A DNA stretch of 64,000 nt from JAUILA01 sp964563925 (GTDB taxonomy: Bacteria; Bacteroidota; Bacteroidia; Cytophagales; Cyclobacteriaceae): NCBI GenBank assembly GCA_964563925.1, contig CAZLZD010000010.1, positions 1-64,000 of the forward strand, given 5' to 3'. The notes under the pieces were generated by a model, which did not search any database, was not told where the DNA came from, and saw only the letters and a program-made list of their open reading frames with translations. The number at the start of each line of letters is the position of its first letter. Positions within the stretch are counted from its first letter, which is position 1. A program made the translations under genes and the position numbers. Of the stretch, positions 9,553 through 18,560 are shown one piece after another.

Positions 9553-12500
9553 TTAATTTTTTCTGAGAATATTGAGTAAATCCCTGATTTTAAGCGGTTT
9601 GTTCAGGTGATAGTCAAAGCCTGAGGAAGCTGATTCCTTTCGGGCCTGGTCATGACCATACCCGGTGTGGGCAATGTATAGCGCCTCACCGTTGTACTTC
9701 TCCTTAATTTTACTCAACAATTCATATCCATTAATATCAGGAAGGCCTATGTCAAGGATAAATACATCCGGATTGGAGTCGGCCACTTTTTCGAGTGCTT
9801 CCATCCCTGAATTTGCAGCCACCGTACGGAAATTCTTACGCTTCAGAATTTCGGAAAGAAGATGGGCGGTATCCAGGTTGTCATCCACGATCATAATGGT
9901 AAGCGGCTTTTGATCAGCAGTTTCATCCTTTGCCTCAACTCCCTCATTATCCGGCTGTTCCTGCCGTCGTTGGTCGGTCAGTGGCAGCCTGATAAAGAAT
10001 GTACTTCCCTTTGCCTTACCCATACTTTCCACACGTATATCTCCTTCGTGCAATTCCACGAACTGGCGTACAAGTGAAAGGCCTATACCGAGTCCCGGAT
10101 TAGCCACATCCGGTTCGATTTGTTCGAATGGCTGAAAAATCTTTTCCTCCAGACCGGCACTGATTCCGACCCCGGAATCCCGGATGGTAATGACTGCATT
10201 ATTTTCTTCAGTAGTCATTCTGACCTCCACCTGGCCTCCTTTGTGGGTAAATTTACAGGCGTTGTTGAGCAGGTTATTAAAAATTTGTTCAATCCTCGTG
10301 GGGTCGGCCAAAATGAAATAATCCTGATCAGGGAGTTGTATGTCATAGTCAATTCCCTTGTCCTCCATGATCGATTCATAGCTGCCGGCAATACGGGCGA
10401 AAAGTTTACTGAAATTCAATACCTGCTTGTCCAGGCGAATCTTACCCCGCTCAATCCTGGTAAGGTCAAGCAGGTCGTCAAGCAACAATGACATTTGATC
10501 GACGCCGTTAGAGATAATCCGCAGCTGATCCGAATCTGAATGTTCAAGCATAAGCAATTCAAGTCCGCCGCTTATCGAAGCCAATGGGTTTCTCAGCTCA
10601 TGTCCCAGTGTCGCCAGGAACTGGTTCTTCTTTTGGTTGGAAACCTGAAGTTCAGCAATGGCTTCATTCAGTTGATTCTCCAGCTTTTTACGTTCAGTGA
10701 TATCAATGATCATTCCGATCATCTTGGTAGGGATGTCTTCTTCAAATATTACCTGGCCACTTGACTCTACAAACCGTATTTCCTCCTCACCTTCCGGCAT
10801 CAGCCTGAATTCGGTTTCCATATGGCCGCCGTGATCGAGCAGTGAAACCTGGTTAAACAGATGTTTCAGGGAATCCCGCTCGTCTTCCGGAATATGGCTC
10901 CAGAATTCCTCATGGGAAAACAGGGATTTTCCGGAATATCCCCATAAGTCACTCAGGAACGGATCGAGTACCACCTTGTTTTCCTGGTAGTAATATTCAA
11001 ATGCTCCCAAACGTCCGGAATCTTTAGCAATCCTGAGTTTTTCTTCACTTTCACTCAGTGCCTTTTCGGTCTCAAGCTGGACCGTAATATCCGTGTTGGT
11101 ACCAAACCAGTTAATAATCTCACCGTTTTCATTGCGCACCACGCAGGCACGAGACAGGAACCATCTGTACTCCCCGTCTTTACCCCGCAATGGAAAGGTG
11201 TCCTCCCAATCCTCACCCCTTTCGATGTGGTCTTTAAATTTATTGGTCACACGATCCACGTGGTCAGGATGATGCACTTTCTGCCAGCCCCAGCCTTCCA
11301 TTTCACTCATGTTGGAACCGGTATAATCAAACCAGCGGTCATTGTACCATACAATGTAACCTGTCTTGTCGGTCATCCAGGCCAGCTGGGGAATGGTATT
11401 GGCGAGTGTACGGAATTTGGCCTCATTAGCCAGCATCTGCTGATGCACCTGTTGTTCCCTGATGGCTATCGAAAGGAGGTTTGCTGCTGACCTCAGGAAA
11501 TTGGCGTCATCCTGCGTGAAATTCCGGGACCGGCTTGTATGAGCTCCCAGCACACCAAAAGGAGGTTCGGAATGGTTAATGACACAACTGATACCACTTA
11601 CCACCTGGTGATCTGTTAGCAAGGCCGGACCAACGAAACGCGTTTCAGCAGAAAGATCTCCTACGATAACAGGATCTTTACTTCTGAGGGTAAAACCTGC
11701 CTGTGAATTTGAATTATCCGGTACGGTAGCCGTCCCGATGATGCCATCCTTCCATCCGGTTCCTGAAACCATCAGGAAATTTCCTTCTTCGGGCTGATAT
11801 CTGAGTATCTTCACATACTCCACTTCCAGGGTACGGGCAATATCCTTTACGAGCTCATCAAAAAGCTCCTTAAGTTCCATTCCGCCAAGTGCCCGCATAC
11901 CGATCCTGGCAATCACGGCCTGCTGATGCTCCCGGCTTTCAGCCCGTTTTGATAATTTCCGGGATTCGGTGATATCATGAAAGCTTATCACCACCCCGTC
12001 TATCTTTCGATCTTCCGTCCGGTAAGGCGTGATGTTCCGAACAAAATACCGGCCGTCATCCAGGTGTTTCTCAGAGGAAACCGGATTTAAATGCTGAAGT
12101 ACTTTCCGGGCCTCATCAATCATGGAGCCATCCACCAGTTCATTATGAATGGAAAACACCGGCCGATTCGAATCGGATCTTGAAATCCCAAGGAGATGCT
12201 CAGCAGCCGGGGTGTAACGTTGTATCTTAAAGTCCGTATCAAGGAATATGGTGGGAATATTGGTACTGCTGAAAAAATTCCTGACATCATCATTGGCGTC
12301 CTGTAGCTCGCCAATCTTTTCCTTCAACTGATCATTGACCGTGCGCAATTCCTCATTCAATGAACGCAATTCTTCCGAACTTGCCTCCAGTTCCTCATTG
12401 GCTGACTGAAGCTCCTCATTGGTGGAAACCGCCTCCTCGTGTGCCGTTTTTAATTCCTCTGAATTTGATTCGAGTTCTGCAATGGTATTCGTTAGTTCCA

Positions 12501-14442
12501 TCCTGGCCTCAGCAAGCTCCAGCTCCAGGTTCTCAATGGTTTTATTCTCGTCCTGTACACTGATTTCCGGAGATGGACTGGTTTCGTTATCCTCATGAAA
12601 ACTTATACTCACCAATGCATTCTCGTGGTTACCCAGTTTCCGGATTTGAATTTCATAGACTTTCTCCGGATAATCCTTAAAGGTGTGATGAAATATGACC
12701 GGCTCATTATTTTTACCGACCTTAAATACGGCACTGCGTACTTTGGAACGAATCTCGGTATGCACAACCTGATAAAGCTGGTAATTGGGTTCACCTTGGG
12801 GAATTTTCACAAACTGATCCAGCTTACCGTGGTTATACACTATCTGCTCCTTGCTGTCCACCACGATCGTTGGATCCACTAATTCCCGCAGTAACACATT
12901 CCGGATGTTTTCTGCCGGTGAGGGTTCGGATTGAGTGGTCTTTAACTGGGCGAATTGGGTGAAGCTTCGTTGCTTTCCATATTGGCCGGGCAGCGGGGAT
13001 ACTGTTCCTGTTTTCTTCCTGTATAGGCGGTATTTAGATGATACGGGATCCCACTGGTCATTCTCCTTCCGGATCGACTCGGCAGAACCAAGAAATAGAT
13101 AACCGCCGGTCTTTACGGAAAACTCCATTGACCTGATAATCTGCCGCTGAACCTCTCTTTGCAGGTAAATCAAAAGATTTCTGCAACTTATAAGGTGCAT
13201 ATTGGAGAAGGGAGGATCGGTTACGACGTTGTGAACCGCGAAGGAAATCAGATCACGAATCTTATTTTTGACCTTGTAAAATCCGTTATCCAGTTTTACG
13301 AAATACTTACCAAGCAAACTTTCTTCCACCTCAGAAGCAATGCTTTCCGGGTAGAGGCCACGACGGGCAGAATGAATTGCCTCCTGGTCCAGGTCTGTGG
13401 CAAAAATCCTGATCTCATTGGAGAGTTGCTTTTTCTCCATGGCTTCCAGCAACAGGATAGCGATGGAATAGGCCTCCTCCCCGGTCGAACACCCTGCTAC
13501 CCAGATTCGAATAACATCGTCTTCTGCCAGGTCCTTGAGGATGGGGTTGACAGCCTCATTCCTGAGTTCACTAAAGGCTTCCCTGTCGCGAAAAAAATCT
13601 GTCACATTGATCAGCAGATCCTGCACCAGCATTTTACGTTCCGCCTTATCCTTGCGGATCATCTCCAGGTAACTGCTCAAATTGCCTGAACTGGTCAGGC
13701 CCATGCGGCGCACCAGCCGGCGCATCACAGTATTCTCCTTGTACTGCCTGATATCGAATCCCTCATGCAACTCGAGTACAACCGCCAGGTCCTGTAACCC
13801 TTCAGGATCAATGGCATCAGGCAGGGTATCATCTTCCTGCTTCACATAGTGGTGTTCCGTGTAGTTTTTCAGCTCTGCCATTAACTCTCCTACACCAGAA
13901 ATCCTGTCCACCACCCCGGAAATAACCGCGTTATCAGGCATGGATGAATGTTCGGCACTCATCGGGTCCTGCACCATGGTAAGGCCTCCTGCCGCCCTGA
14001 TCGCACGCAAACCGGCTGTTCCGTCATTGCCGGCGCCTGAGAGTACGATCCCTGCACAGCGATGACCGCATTCCCTGGCGATGGTCCTGAAAAGGTGGTC
14101 AATCCCCAAACTCATCCCATGCACTTTTTTCAACGACACAAGACGGATATGTCCCTCTTTTACTTCGAGAAATTTGTTGGGCGGGATTACGTAGATGACA
14201 TCCGCTTTTATTTTTTCGCGATCCTCAGGCACTTGTACCGGCAACTCAGTTTCTTTATCCAGAATTTCCGGTAGCAGGCTTTCGTGGTTGGGGTCCAGGT
14301 GCTGAACAATGATAAAGGCCATGTCCGAATCCTTAGGTATGGTGGCTACAAACTCCTTCAGGACATTCAAACCACCAGCCGATGCACCTATGCCTGCAAT
14401 GAAAGGCAGGGAATTATCCTTGGATTCGTCTTTGTTGCTCAT
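9553..14442 (-). CDS. CheB-CheR-PAS-GAF hybrid sensor histidine kinase with receiver domain
   Basis: 1629 residues. Domains in order: CheB methylesterase (about 10-190; Ser in GASAGG, His in QHLDP, Asp in SGAGNDGT); CheR methyltransferase (about 210-480; CSTGEEAYSIAI binds SAM); a long Glu/Leu coiled coil (about 650-755) leading into a PAS domain; GAF; two more PAS domains (WNDRWFDYTG-like region first); HisKA with His1281 in GHELRNP; HATPase with NNACKF and GLGIGLSL; and a C-terminal receiver with Asp1564 in LDIGLPD plus conserved Thr and Lys. No signal peptide or membrane segment is evident, so it is a cytoplasmic sensor. No chemotaxis genes lie nearby; such CheB/CheR fusions usually act outside motility. 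It diverges from the sigma-54 activator across 230 bases, so it may feed that regulator. The signal is unknown. Confidence 0.93.
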   Translation of the reverse strand: MSNKDESKDNSLPFIAGIGASAGGLNVLKEFVATIPKDSDMAFIIVQHLDPNHESLLPEILDKETELPVQVPEDREKIKADVIYVIPPNKFLEVKEGHIRLVSLKKVHGMSLGIDHLFRTIARECGHRCAGIVLSGAGNDGTAGLRAIRAAGGLTMVQDPMSAEHSSMPDNAVISGVVDRISGVGELMAELKNYTEHHYVKQEDDTLPDAIDPEGLQDLAVVLELHEGFDIRQYKENTVMRRLVRRMGLTSSGNLSSYLEMIRKDKAERKMLVQDLLINVTDFFRDREAFSELRNEAVNPILKDLAEDDVIRIWVAGCSTGEEAYSIAILLLEAMEKKQLSNEIRIFATDLDQEAIHSARRGLYPESIASEVEESLLGKYFVKLDNGFYKVKNKIRDLISFAVHNVVTDPPFSNMHLISCRNLLIYLQREVQRQIIRSMEFSVKTGGYLFLGSAESIRKENDQWDPVSSKYRLYRKKTGTVSPLPGQYGKQRSFTQFAQLKTTQSEPSPAENIRNVLLRELVDPTIVVDSKEQIVYNHGKLDQFVKIPQGEPNYQLYQVVHTEIRSKVRSAVFKVGKNNEPVIFHHTFKDYPEKVYEIQIRKLGNHENALVSISFHEDNETSPSPEISVQDENKTIENLELELAEARMELTNTIAELESNSEELKTAHEEAVSTNEELQSANEELEASSEELRSLNEELRTVNDQLKEKIGELQDANDDVRNFFSSTNIPTIFLDTDFKIQRYTPAAEHLLGISRSDSNRPVFSIHNELVDGSMIDEARKVLQHLNPVSSEKHLDDGRYFVRNITPYRTEDRKIDGVVISFHDITESRKLSKRAESREHQQAVIARIGMRALGGMELKELFDELVKDIARTLEVEYVKILRYQPEEGNFLMVSGTGWKDGIIGTATVPDNSNSQAGFTLRSKDPVIVGDLSAETRFVGPALLTDHQVVSGISCVINHSEPPFGVLGAHTSRSRNFTQDDANFLRSAANLLSIAIREQQVHQQMLANEAKFRTLANTIPQLAWMTDKTGYIVWYNDRWFDYTGSNMSEMEGWGWQKVHHPDHVDRVTNKFKDHIERGEDWEDTFPLRGKDGEYRWFLSRACVVRNENGEIINWFGTNTDITVQLETEKALSESEEKLRIAKDSGRLGAFEYYYQENKVVLDPFLSDLWGYSGKSLFSHEEFWSHIPEDERDSLKHLFNQVSLLDHGGHMETEFRLMPEGEEEIRFVESSGQVIFEEDIPTKMIGMIIDITERKKLENQLNEAIAELQVSNQKKNQFLATLGHELRNPLASISGGLELLMLEHSDSDQLRIISNGVDQMSLLLDDLLDLTRIERGKIRLDKQVLNFSKLFARIAGSYESIMEDKGIDYDIQLPDQDYFILADPTRIEQIFNNLLNNACKFTHKGGQVEVRMTTEENNAVITIRDSGVGISAGLEEKIFQPFEQIEPDVANPGLGIGLSLVRQFVELHEGDIRVESMGKAKGSTFFIRLPLTDQRRQEQPDNEGVEAKDETADQKPLTIMIVDDNLDTAHLLSEILKRKNFRTVAANSGMEALEKVADSNPDVFILDIGLPDINGYELLSKIKEKYNGEALYIAHTGYGHDQARKESASSGFDYHLNKPLKIRDLLNILRKN

Positions 14443-14468
14443 GTTACTTTAAAACCGTATTACAGGAA

Positions 14469-14602
14469 TACACTATCGGGCTAAGGGGTTTTGTTCAACT
14501 TAATATAACAAAACACGTGCATGTTTGAAAACATCAATTTTTGAGATAATTCAAGAATAAATGAACCAGGATCACCCCTGATAGTGTAGAATTATTTCTA
14601 CA
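14469..14602. promoter_or_regulatory. Divergent control region with two inverted repeats
   Basis: Within the 230 bases between the sensor kinase and sigma-54 activator genes, TACACTATC (14469-14477) plus AGGGGT (14484-14489) reappear as the reverse complement ACCCCTGATAGTGTA at 14574-14588. Overlapping it, TGTAGAA-TTAT-TTCTACA at 14585-14602 is a perfect 7-bp dyad. A partial CGATATTT word lies at 14634-14641, 32 bases before the activator start, and resembles the repeats upstream of the two sigma-54-like promoters. These look like operator sites; the binding proteins are unknown. Confidence 0.4.
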
Positions 14603-14672
14603 AATTAAAGATAGGCAGAAGGATCGCATTTTTCGATATTTTAATGTATTATGCCTTCCTAAGCTGCTATGT

Positions 14673-16514
14673 ATGGCCCAGGTACCTCCAACCAAAATGG
14701 CTTCCTTTCTGAGCGGAATCCGTTTCTTTGCCGAGCTCAAGAAAGAATCGCTCAGCAAACTCGGTGAACACACCGACCAATTGACCTTTAGAAACCGTCA
14801 GAAAATCTTTGAGAAAGGTGACCCGGGCGATGCGATGTACGCCATCTATTCAGGTCGTGTGATGGTCCATGACGAAGATCACGAATATGGTTTTCTCCAG
14901 GCGGGAGAATGTTTTGGAGAATATGCCATGATCGACCGTGAAGACCGGTCGGCCACGGTAACTGCGGTCGAGGAGACGATCGTCTTCAGGATAGGTGCCG
15001 GTGTATTCATTGAATTAATGAAGGACGATGCCGGGTTTGCCCGCGGAATTCTCCGGGTAATGATCGACCGTCATCGTGAACTGGACACAATCCAGGAAAA
15101 ACTGGCCACTTCCAAAAAGGAGCTGGAATATGCCAACGCCCGCATGAGCGGACTGATCAACGGGGCCATGGATTCCATACTGCTCTTCGATAGCAAATTT
15201 CGTATTATACTGGCTAATCCCGCAGCGCTGTCTATGCTGGAGAATGATGATGTGCTTCAACGGAACCTGTTGTTTTTTCTGGATGAAGCAGGTGCCTCAA
15301 TGGTGGAAACACTGGCCGAAGAAGCCAGGGACAATAGTCAGAGCATGTTTCTTCCGGTCCCGGTTAAGGTCATTGGCTCAGGCGGATCCGAATCAATAAA
15401 CGAAGGTACCATCAGTCACTATGGCAATGACCCGGATTCCTTTTTTATACTGATCCTCCGGAACATAAAGGACCGGCTTGAGGCGGAAGACAAGATAGAA
15501 ATGCTGTCTGACCGTACACATTACCTGCAGGACGAACTGGACCAGCTGAATGCCCACCATGGAATACTGGGGGAAGATCCCGGAATGGTGGCGCTGCTCG
15601 GTATGGTCAAACAGGTCGCTTCCACGGATGCCACGGTACTGGTACACGGCGAAACCGGTACGGGTAAGGAACTGGTGGCCAAAGCCATTCATGAAGCAAG
15701 CAGCCGTAAGGATAAGCCCTTTATCCGGATCAATTGCGGAGCCATACCCGCCAACTTAATAGAAAGTGAGTTATTCGGACATGAAAAGGGCGCTTTTACC
15801 GGTGCCACCAGCTCCCGAAAGGGACGGTTTATGCTGGCCGACAAAGGAACACTGTTCCTGGATGAAATTGGAGAACTCCCGCTTGACCTGCAACCCAAAT
15901 TACTGCGGGTCATTCAGGAAGGGGAATTCGATCCGGTAGGCAGCAATACCACCCACAAGGTGGATGTCCGTATACTCGCCGCGACCCACCGCGACCTCCT
16001 GGCACTCAGCCGAGAGGGTAAATTCAGGGAAGACCTTTATTACCGGCTCAATGTATTTCCGCTGGTGGTACCCCCGTTGCGGCAGAGGGGCGGCGACGTT
16101 TGCCTGATAGCCGAAGAAATGATCCGCAGGTTTGCTGCCAGCCTCGGAAAACCAGCGGCCGCTCTTTCCGATGAAGACCGCGCTTTGTTCCAGGCGTACG
16201 ATTGGCCCGGTAACGTTCGCGAATTACAGAATATCATCGAAAGAGCCATGATTATTTCCCAAAACGGAAAGGTCAACTGGAGAAGTATTCTGCCAGCAGG
16301 CCAGGCATCAGGCACGACATCAAATAACCAGGCCCCGGAACGTATTATGACGGCTGGCGAACTCACCTCCCTGGAAAGGGATAACATACTGCGGGCCCTG
16401 AAGCTGACCAAATGGAAAGTATCGGGTAAGGGAGGAGCCGCCGAATTGCTTGACATCCCCCCTACCACCCTGGCCTCAAAAATAAAAGCCCATAATATTT
16501 CCCGGCCGGTCTGA
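14673..16514 (+). CDS. Sigma-54-dependent transcriptional activator with cyclic-nucleotide-binding and PAS domains
   Basis: 613 residues. Domains: CRP-like cyclic-nucleotide-binding domain (about 14-115) with the phosphate-binding cassette FGEYAMIDREDRSATV, including Glu83 and Arg92; coiled linker (135-160); PAS (160-265); AAA+ sigma-54 interaction domain (300-530) with Walker A GETGTGKE (326-333), the sigma-54-contacting GAFTGA loop (373-378), Walker B LFLDEIG (394-400) and the arginine-finger region; Fis-type helix-turn-helix (about 565-608). All parts needed for ATP-driven opening of a sigma-54 promoter are intact. A cyclic-nucleotide domain in place of a receiver suggests direct second-messenger control. 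A class III cyclase is encoded at 22476-25862, and two sigma-54-like promoters with repeated upstream sites follow directly (16621, 18561). The first ATG of the frame is used; Met9 is an alternative start. Confidence 0.94.
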   Translation: MAQVPPTKMASFLSGIRFFAELKKESLSKLGEHTDQLTFRNRQKIFEKGDPGDAMYAIYSGRVMVHDEDHEYGFLQAGECFGEYAMIDREDRSATVTAVEETIVFRIGAGVFIELMKDDAGFARGILRVMIDRHRELDTIQEKLATSKKELEYANARMSGLINGAMDSILLFDSKFRIILANPAALSMLENDDVLQRNLLFFLDEAGASMVETLAEEARDNSQSMFLPVPVKVIGSGGSESINEGTISHYGNDPDSFFILILRNIKDRLEAEDKIEMLSDRTHYLQDELDQLNAHHGILGEDPGMVALLGMVKQVASTDATVLVHGETGTGKELVAKAIHEASSRKDKPFIRINCGAIPANLIESELFGHEKGAFTGATSSRKGRFMLADKGTLFLDEIGELPLDLQPKLLRVIQEGEFDPVGSNTTHKVDVRILAATHRDLLALSREGKFREDLYYRLNVFPLVVPPLRQRGGDVCLIAEEMIRRFAASLGKPAAALSDEDRALFQAYDWPGNVRELQNIIERAMIISQNGKVNWRSILPAGQASGTTSNNQAPERIMTAGELTSLERDNILRALKLTKWKVSGKGGAAELLDIPPTTLASKIKAHNISRPV

Positions 16515-16520
16515 GATTCT

Positions 16521-16587
16521 CCCGTATTTCGTAACGATTTTTCGTAATCCTGCGATTATTCGTTGCTTCCCCAATACGAAAAACATT
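16521..16587 (+). promoter_or_regulatory. Cluster of putative activator-binding repeats
   Basis: Four copies of a word related to ACGATATTTCGT lie just downstream of the activator gene: CCCGTATTTCGT (16521-16532), ACGATTTTTCGT (16534-16545), GCGATTATTCGT (16552-16563) and, on the opposite strand, 16576-16587. They lie about 35-100 bases upstream of the -24-like GG at 16622-16623, where sigma-54 upstream activating sequences usually sit. A matching cluster precedes the osmC promoter. Confidence 0.6.
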
Positions 16588-16620
16588 CTTATTTCTTTGA
16601 TTATCAGCTATTTAAGTGTT

Positions 16621-16636
16621 TGGCACGGTGACTGTA
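16621..16636 (+). promoter_or_regulatory. Sigma-54-like -24/-12 promoter
   Basis: TGGCACGGTGACTGTA fits the sigma-54 layout TGGCACR-N4-TTGCW with a perfect -24 half and exact spacing. The -12 half reads CTGTA, so the usual GC dinucleotide is GT. Predicted transcription start is near 16646, about 50 bases before the ATG at 16697. The promoter at 18561 has the same -12 variant. Confidence 0.6.
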
Positions 16637-16696
16637 TAAAGGATTTCAAACAACAATTAATCTTTTAATCAATACAAATCAACAAAACAACAAATC

Positions 16697-17092
16697 ATGA
16701 AAACGCTTAAAACAATCGCCACACTATTTCTGCTCGTTATATCCGTAGCAGCTTTTAGTACTGAACCACCTGCTAAATCAAAGAACGTACAGGTTTTACC
16801 GGCACATCCGGGTACACTTAAAGTCCTCTATGTAAACCCGAAAGCAAAGTATGTAGACATCAGGCTTTGCAATGAGGATGGAGTATTCTTCACTGACCGC
16901 GTGAAAGTCGTGCAAAAGGGTTTCATTGCCAGGTACGATGTAAGTTCGGTTAGCGCCGATGAATTCTGGATTGAAATCGCAGATTCGGATTCTTCAGTGA
17001 AATATCGGATCCAGCAGGACGGATGGGGAAACCTCTGGGCAACTTATTGGGATTATCCTTCCGTGGAATCGTCAGTAATAGCCGCAAAGTAA
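16697..17092 (+). CDS. Small secreted protein of unknown function
   Basis: 131 residues with a clear signal peptide (MKTLKTIATLFLLVISVAAFS). The mature part is about 110 residues, rich in alternating beta-strand-like segments (TLKVLYVNP, YVDIRLCNEDG, DEFWIEIADSD), suggesting one beta-sandwich domain of the kind common in secreted Bacteroidota proteins; that is inference. There is one Cys in the mature part and no catalytic motif. It directly follows the sigma-54 activator, with repeats and a sigma-54-like promoter between them, so it is a likely target of that activator. A hairpin after the gene suggests a monocistronic message. I do not recognise the family. Confidence 0.8.
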   Translation: MKTLKTIATLFLLVISVAAFSTEPPAKSKNVQVLPAHPGTLKVLYVNPKAKYVDIRLCNEDGVFFTDRVKVVQKGFIARYDVSSVSADEFWIEIADSDSSVKYRIQQDGWGNLWATYWDYPSVESSVIAAK

Positions 17093-17141
17093 CAGGTCCT
17101 GACCCCTGTTGAATCAGCCAAAACCAACATAACCCTGACCT

Positions 17142-17176
17142 GTAAACCTCTGTCCTGACGGCAGGGGTTTACTTAT
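17142..17176. terminator. Hairpin terminator between convergent genes
   Basis: GTAAACCTCTG (17142-17152) pairs with CAGGGGTTTAC (17162-17172) through one T-G wobble, giving an 11-bp stem with a 9-base loop. The T-run is weak. It lies after the secreted-protein gene and overlaps the last codon of the oxidoreductase gene, so it could serve both. Confidence 0.5.
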
Positions 17177-18182
17177 TCCTGATTTCAGCAAATGCGACAG
17201 CCTTCTCCCGCTGGTTTTCTAATTCGACCACAACCTTACCCAAATGCTTCCCCTCTCCGAAATACTGAATCAATTCGGGTAGTTTATCAAAACGGTACGG
17301 ACCATCAATGACGGGCCTGATTTGTCCCTGTTCGGCGAGTTCAGTAATACGTTCTAATCCCTTATTAGGTTTAAGACCAAGTACCCTTAGCTTTTTCCCC
17401 GTAAACAAGGAGAACAGGGAACCAACAAATACTATTTCAAGCAACCTGGACATCGTACCTCCGACGGTGACATACGTGCCATTTCTGGTGAGCGATCGCG
17501 CATATTTGAACACTGACCTGTTTGATTTAGTATCAAGGATCAGGTCATACTTTTCGCCGGTACTGGTGAAGTCCGTTTTTTTGTAATCCATCACGCTGTC
17601 AAACCCCAGGGATTTCATCAAGCCCAGTTTAGCGTCACTGTCCACACCAGTTACCTCAACCTCATATGATTTCAAAATCTGAATTCCCAGGGTCCCGACA
17701 CCGCCACCCGCGCCATTGATCAGTACACGCTGTCCGGATTTCACCTTTCCCAGCTCCACAAGTCCCTGGAGCGCGAGCAATCCGGCATGTGGTAAGGCGG
17801 CGGCATCATTAAAACTTATATTGGAAGGCTTTTTGGATATCATTTTCTCCGGCACACAAACGTATTCGGCAAATCCGCCAAACCTGCAGTCCGACAGGTC
17901 GCAGTAGATCTCATCGCCGGTTTTGAACGAACTCACCTGATCACCCACCGTTTCGATTGTCCCGGCAATGTCAACCCCGGGAATAGTTATTCCCGGCTTT
18001 TTCAGACCATATATCATGCGGATTACAAATGGTTTACCCCGGATCAACCCCCAATCCCAGTCATTGATGGATGTGGAGTGTATTCTTACCAGTACTTCCT
18101 TATCCTCAGGAATTGGTTTTGAAACTTCCCCGATTTCAAGATCCTTCGGCAATCCGTATTTCGTTATTAGTATTGCTTTCAT
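17169..18182 (-). CDS. NAD(P)-dependent medium-chain dehydrogenase (quinone oxidoreductase-like)
   Basis: 337 residues, the usual size for zinc-independent MDR enzymes. The N-terminal GroES-like domain contains STSINDWDWGLIRG and the GVDIAGTIETVG segment. The Rossmann domain (about 130-300) has the dinucleotide motif GAGGGVGTLGIQ. The catalytic-zinc and structural-zinc cysteine sets of alcohol dehydrogenases are absent, which fits a quinone or enone reductase. It reduces activated double bonds or quinones with NAD(P)H. It runs against the sigma-54-controlled genes on both sides, converging with the secreted-protein gene and diverging from osmC across a 442-base region. Confidence 0.9.
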   Translation of the reverse strand: MKAILITKYGLPKDLEIGEVSKPIPEDKEVLVRIHSTSINDWDWGLIRGKPFVIRMIYGLKKPGITIPGVDIAGTIETVGDQVSSFKTGDEIYCDLSDCRFGGFAEYVCVPEKMISKKPSNISFNDAAALPHAGLLALQGLVELGKVKSGQRVLINGAGGGVGTLGIQILKSYEVEVTGVDSDAKLGLMKSLGFDSVMDYKKTDFTSTGEKYDLILDTKSNRSVFKYARSLTRNGTYVTVGGTMSRLLEIVFVGSLFSLFTGKKLRVLGLKPNKGLERITELAEQGQIRPVIDGPYRFDKLPELIQYFGEGKHLGKVVVELENQREKAVAFAEIRNK

Positions 18183-18308
18183 TTAAATGATTGTTCAGAC
18201 TAATTATACCTTACGAAGTTTCAGCAGTTATGGTGTAGGGGCTTTCTGAAGTCAGCCTTGCTTACAAGTTAAATTTCCAATACATAAATATACACATTGA
18301 GCATGAGC

Positions 18309-18346
18309 TGTGCGGAGTACACTACCTTGTGCGGAGTACACTACCT
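18309..18346. repeat. 19-bp perfect tandem duplication
   Basis: TGTGCGGAGTACACTACCT occurs twice head to tail with no spacer (18309-18327 and 18328-18346). Each unit contains AGTACACT, close to a palindrome. It lies about 105 bases upstream of the repeat cluster of the osmC promoter. Confidence 0.9.
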
Positions 18347-18451
18347 AATGTCTGGAATCATAGTAGGGAACCTCGGCCAACCTGTGACTAATTAAACTCT
18401 TCCCCCCGGGATTCCCTGGCTGCCTCAACACGCTGATTCCCTACCCACTTA

Positions 18452-18503
18452 ACGATATTTCGTTATTTACCTCACGATATTTCGTGTAATCACGATATTT
18501 CAG
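18452..18503 (+). promoter_or_regulatory. Cluster of putative activator-binding repeats upstream of osmC
   Basis: ACGATATTTCGT at 18452-18463 and again, identical, at 18474-18485, then ACGATATTTCAG at 18492-18503. Start-to-start spacings are 22 and 18 bases. They end about 58 bases before the -24-like GG (18562-18563). The word matches the cluster at 16521-16587, which suggests one DNA-binding protein, probably the Fis-type domain of the activator at 14673. Confidence 0.65.
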
Positions 18504-18560
18504 AACAGGTCATTTCACCATAAACAGCCTGTAAGGTCAATAAAGGCTATTTTTACACTT

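Noticed and set aside
9553..14442. CheB/CheR domains as a sign of a chemotaxis operon
   Set aside because: No CheA, CheW, receptor or flagellar/gliding genes are close. The domains are fused to a hybrid kinase, a known non-motility architecture.
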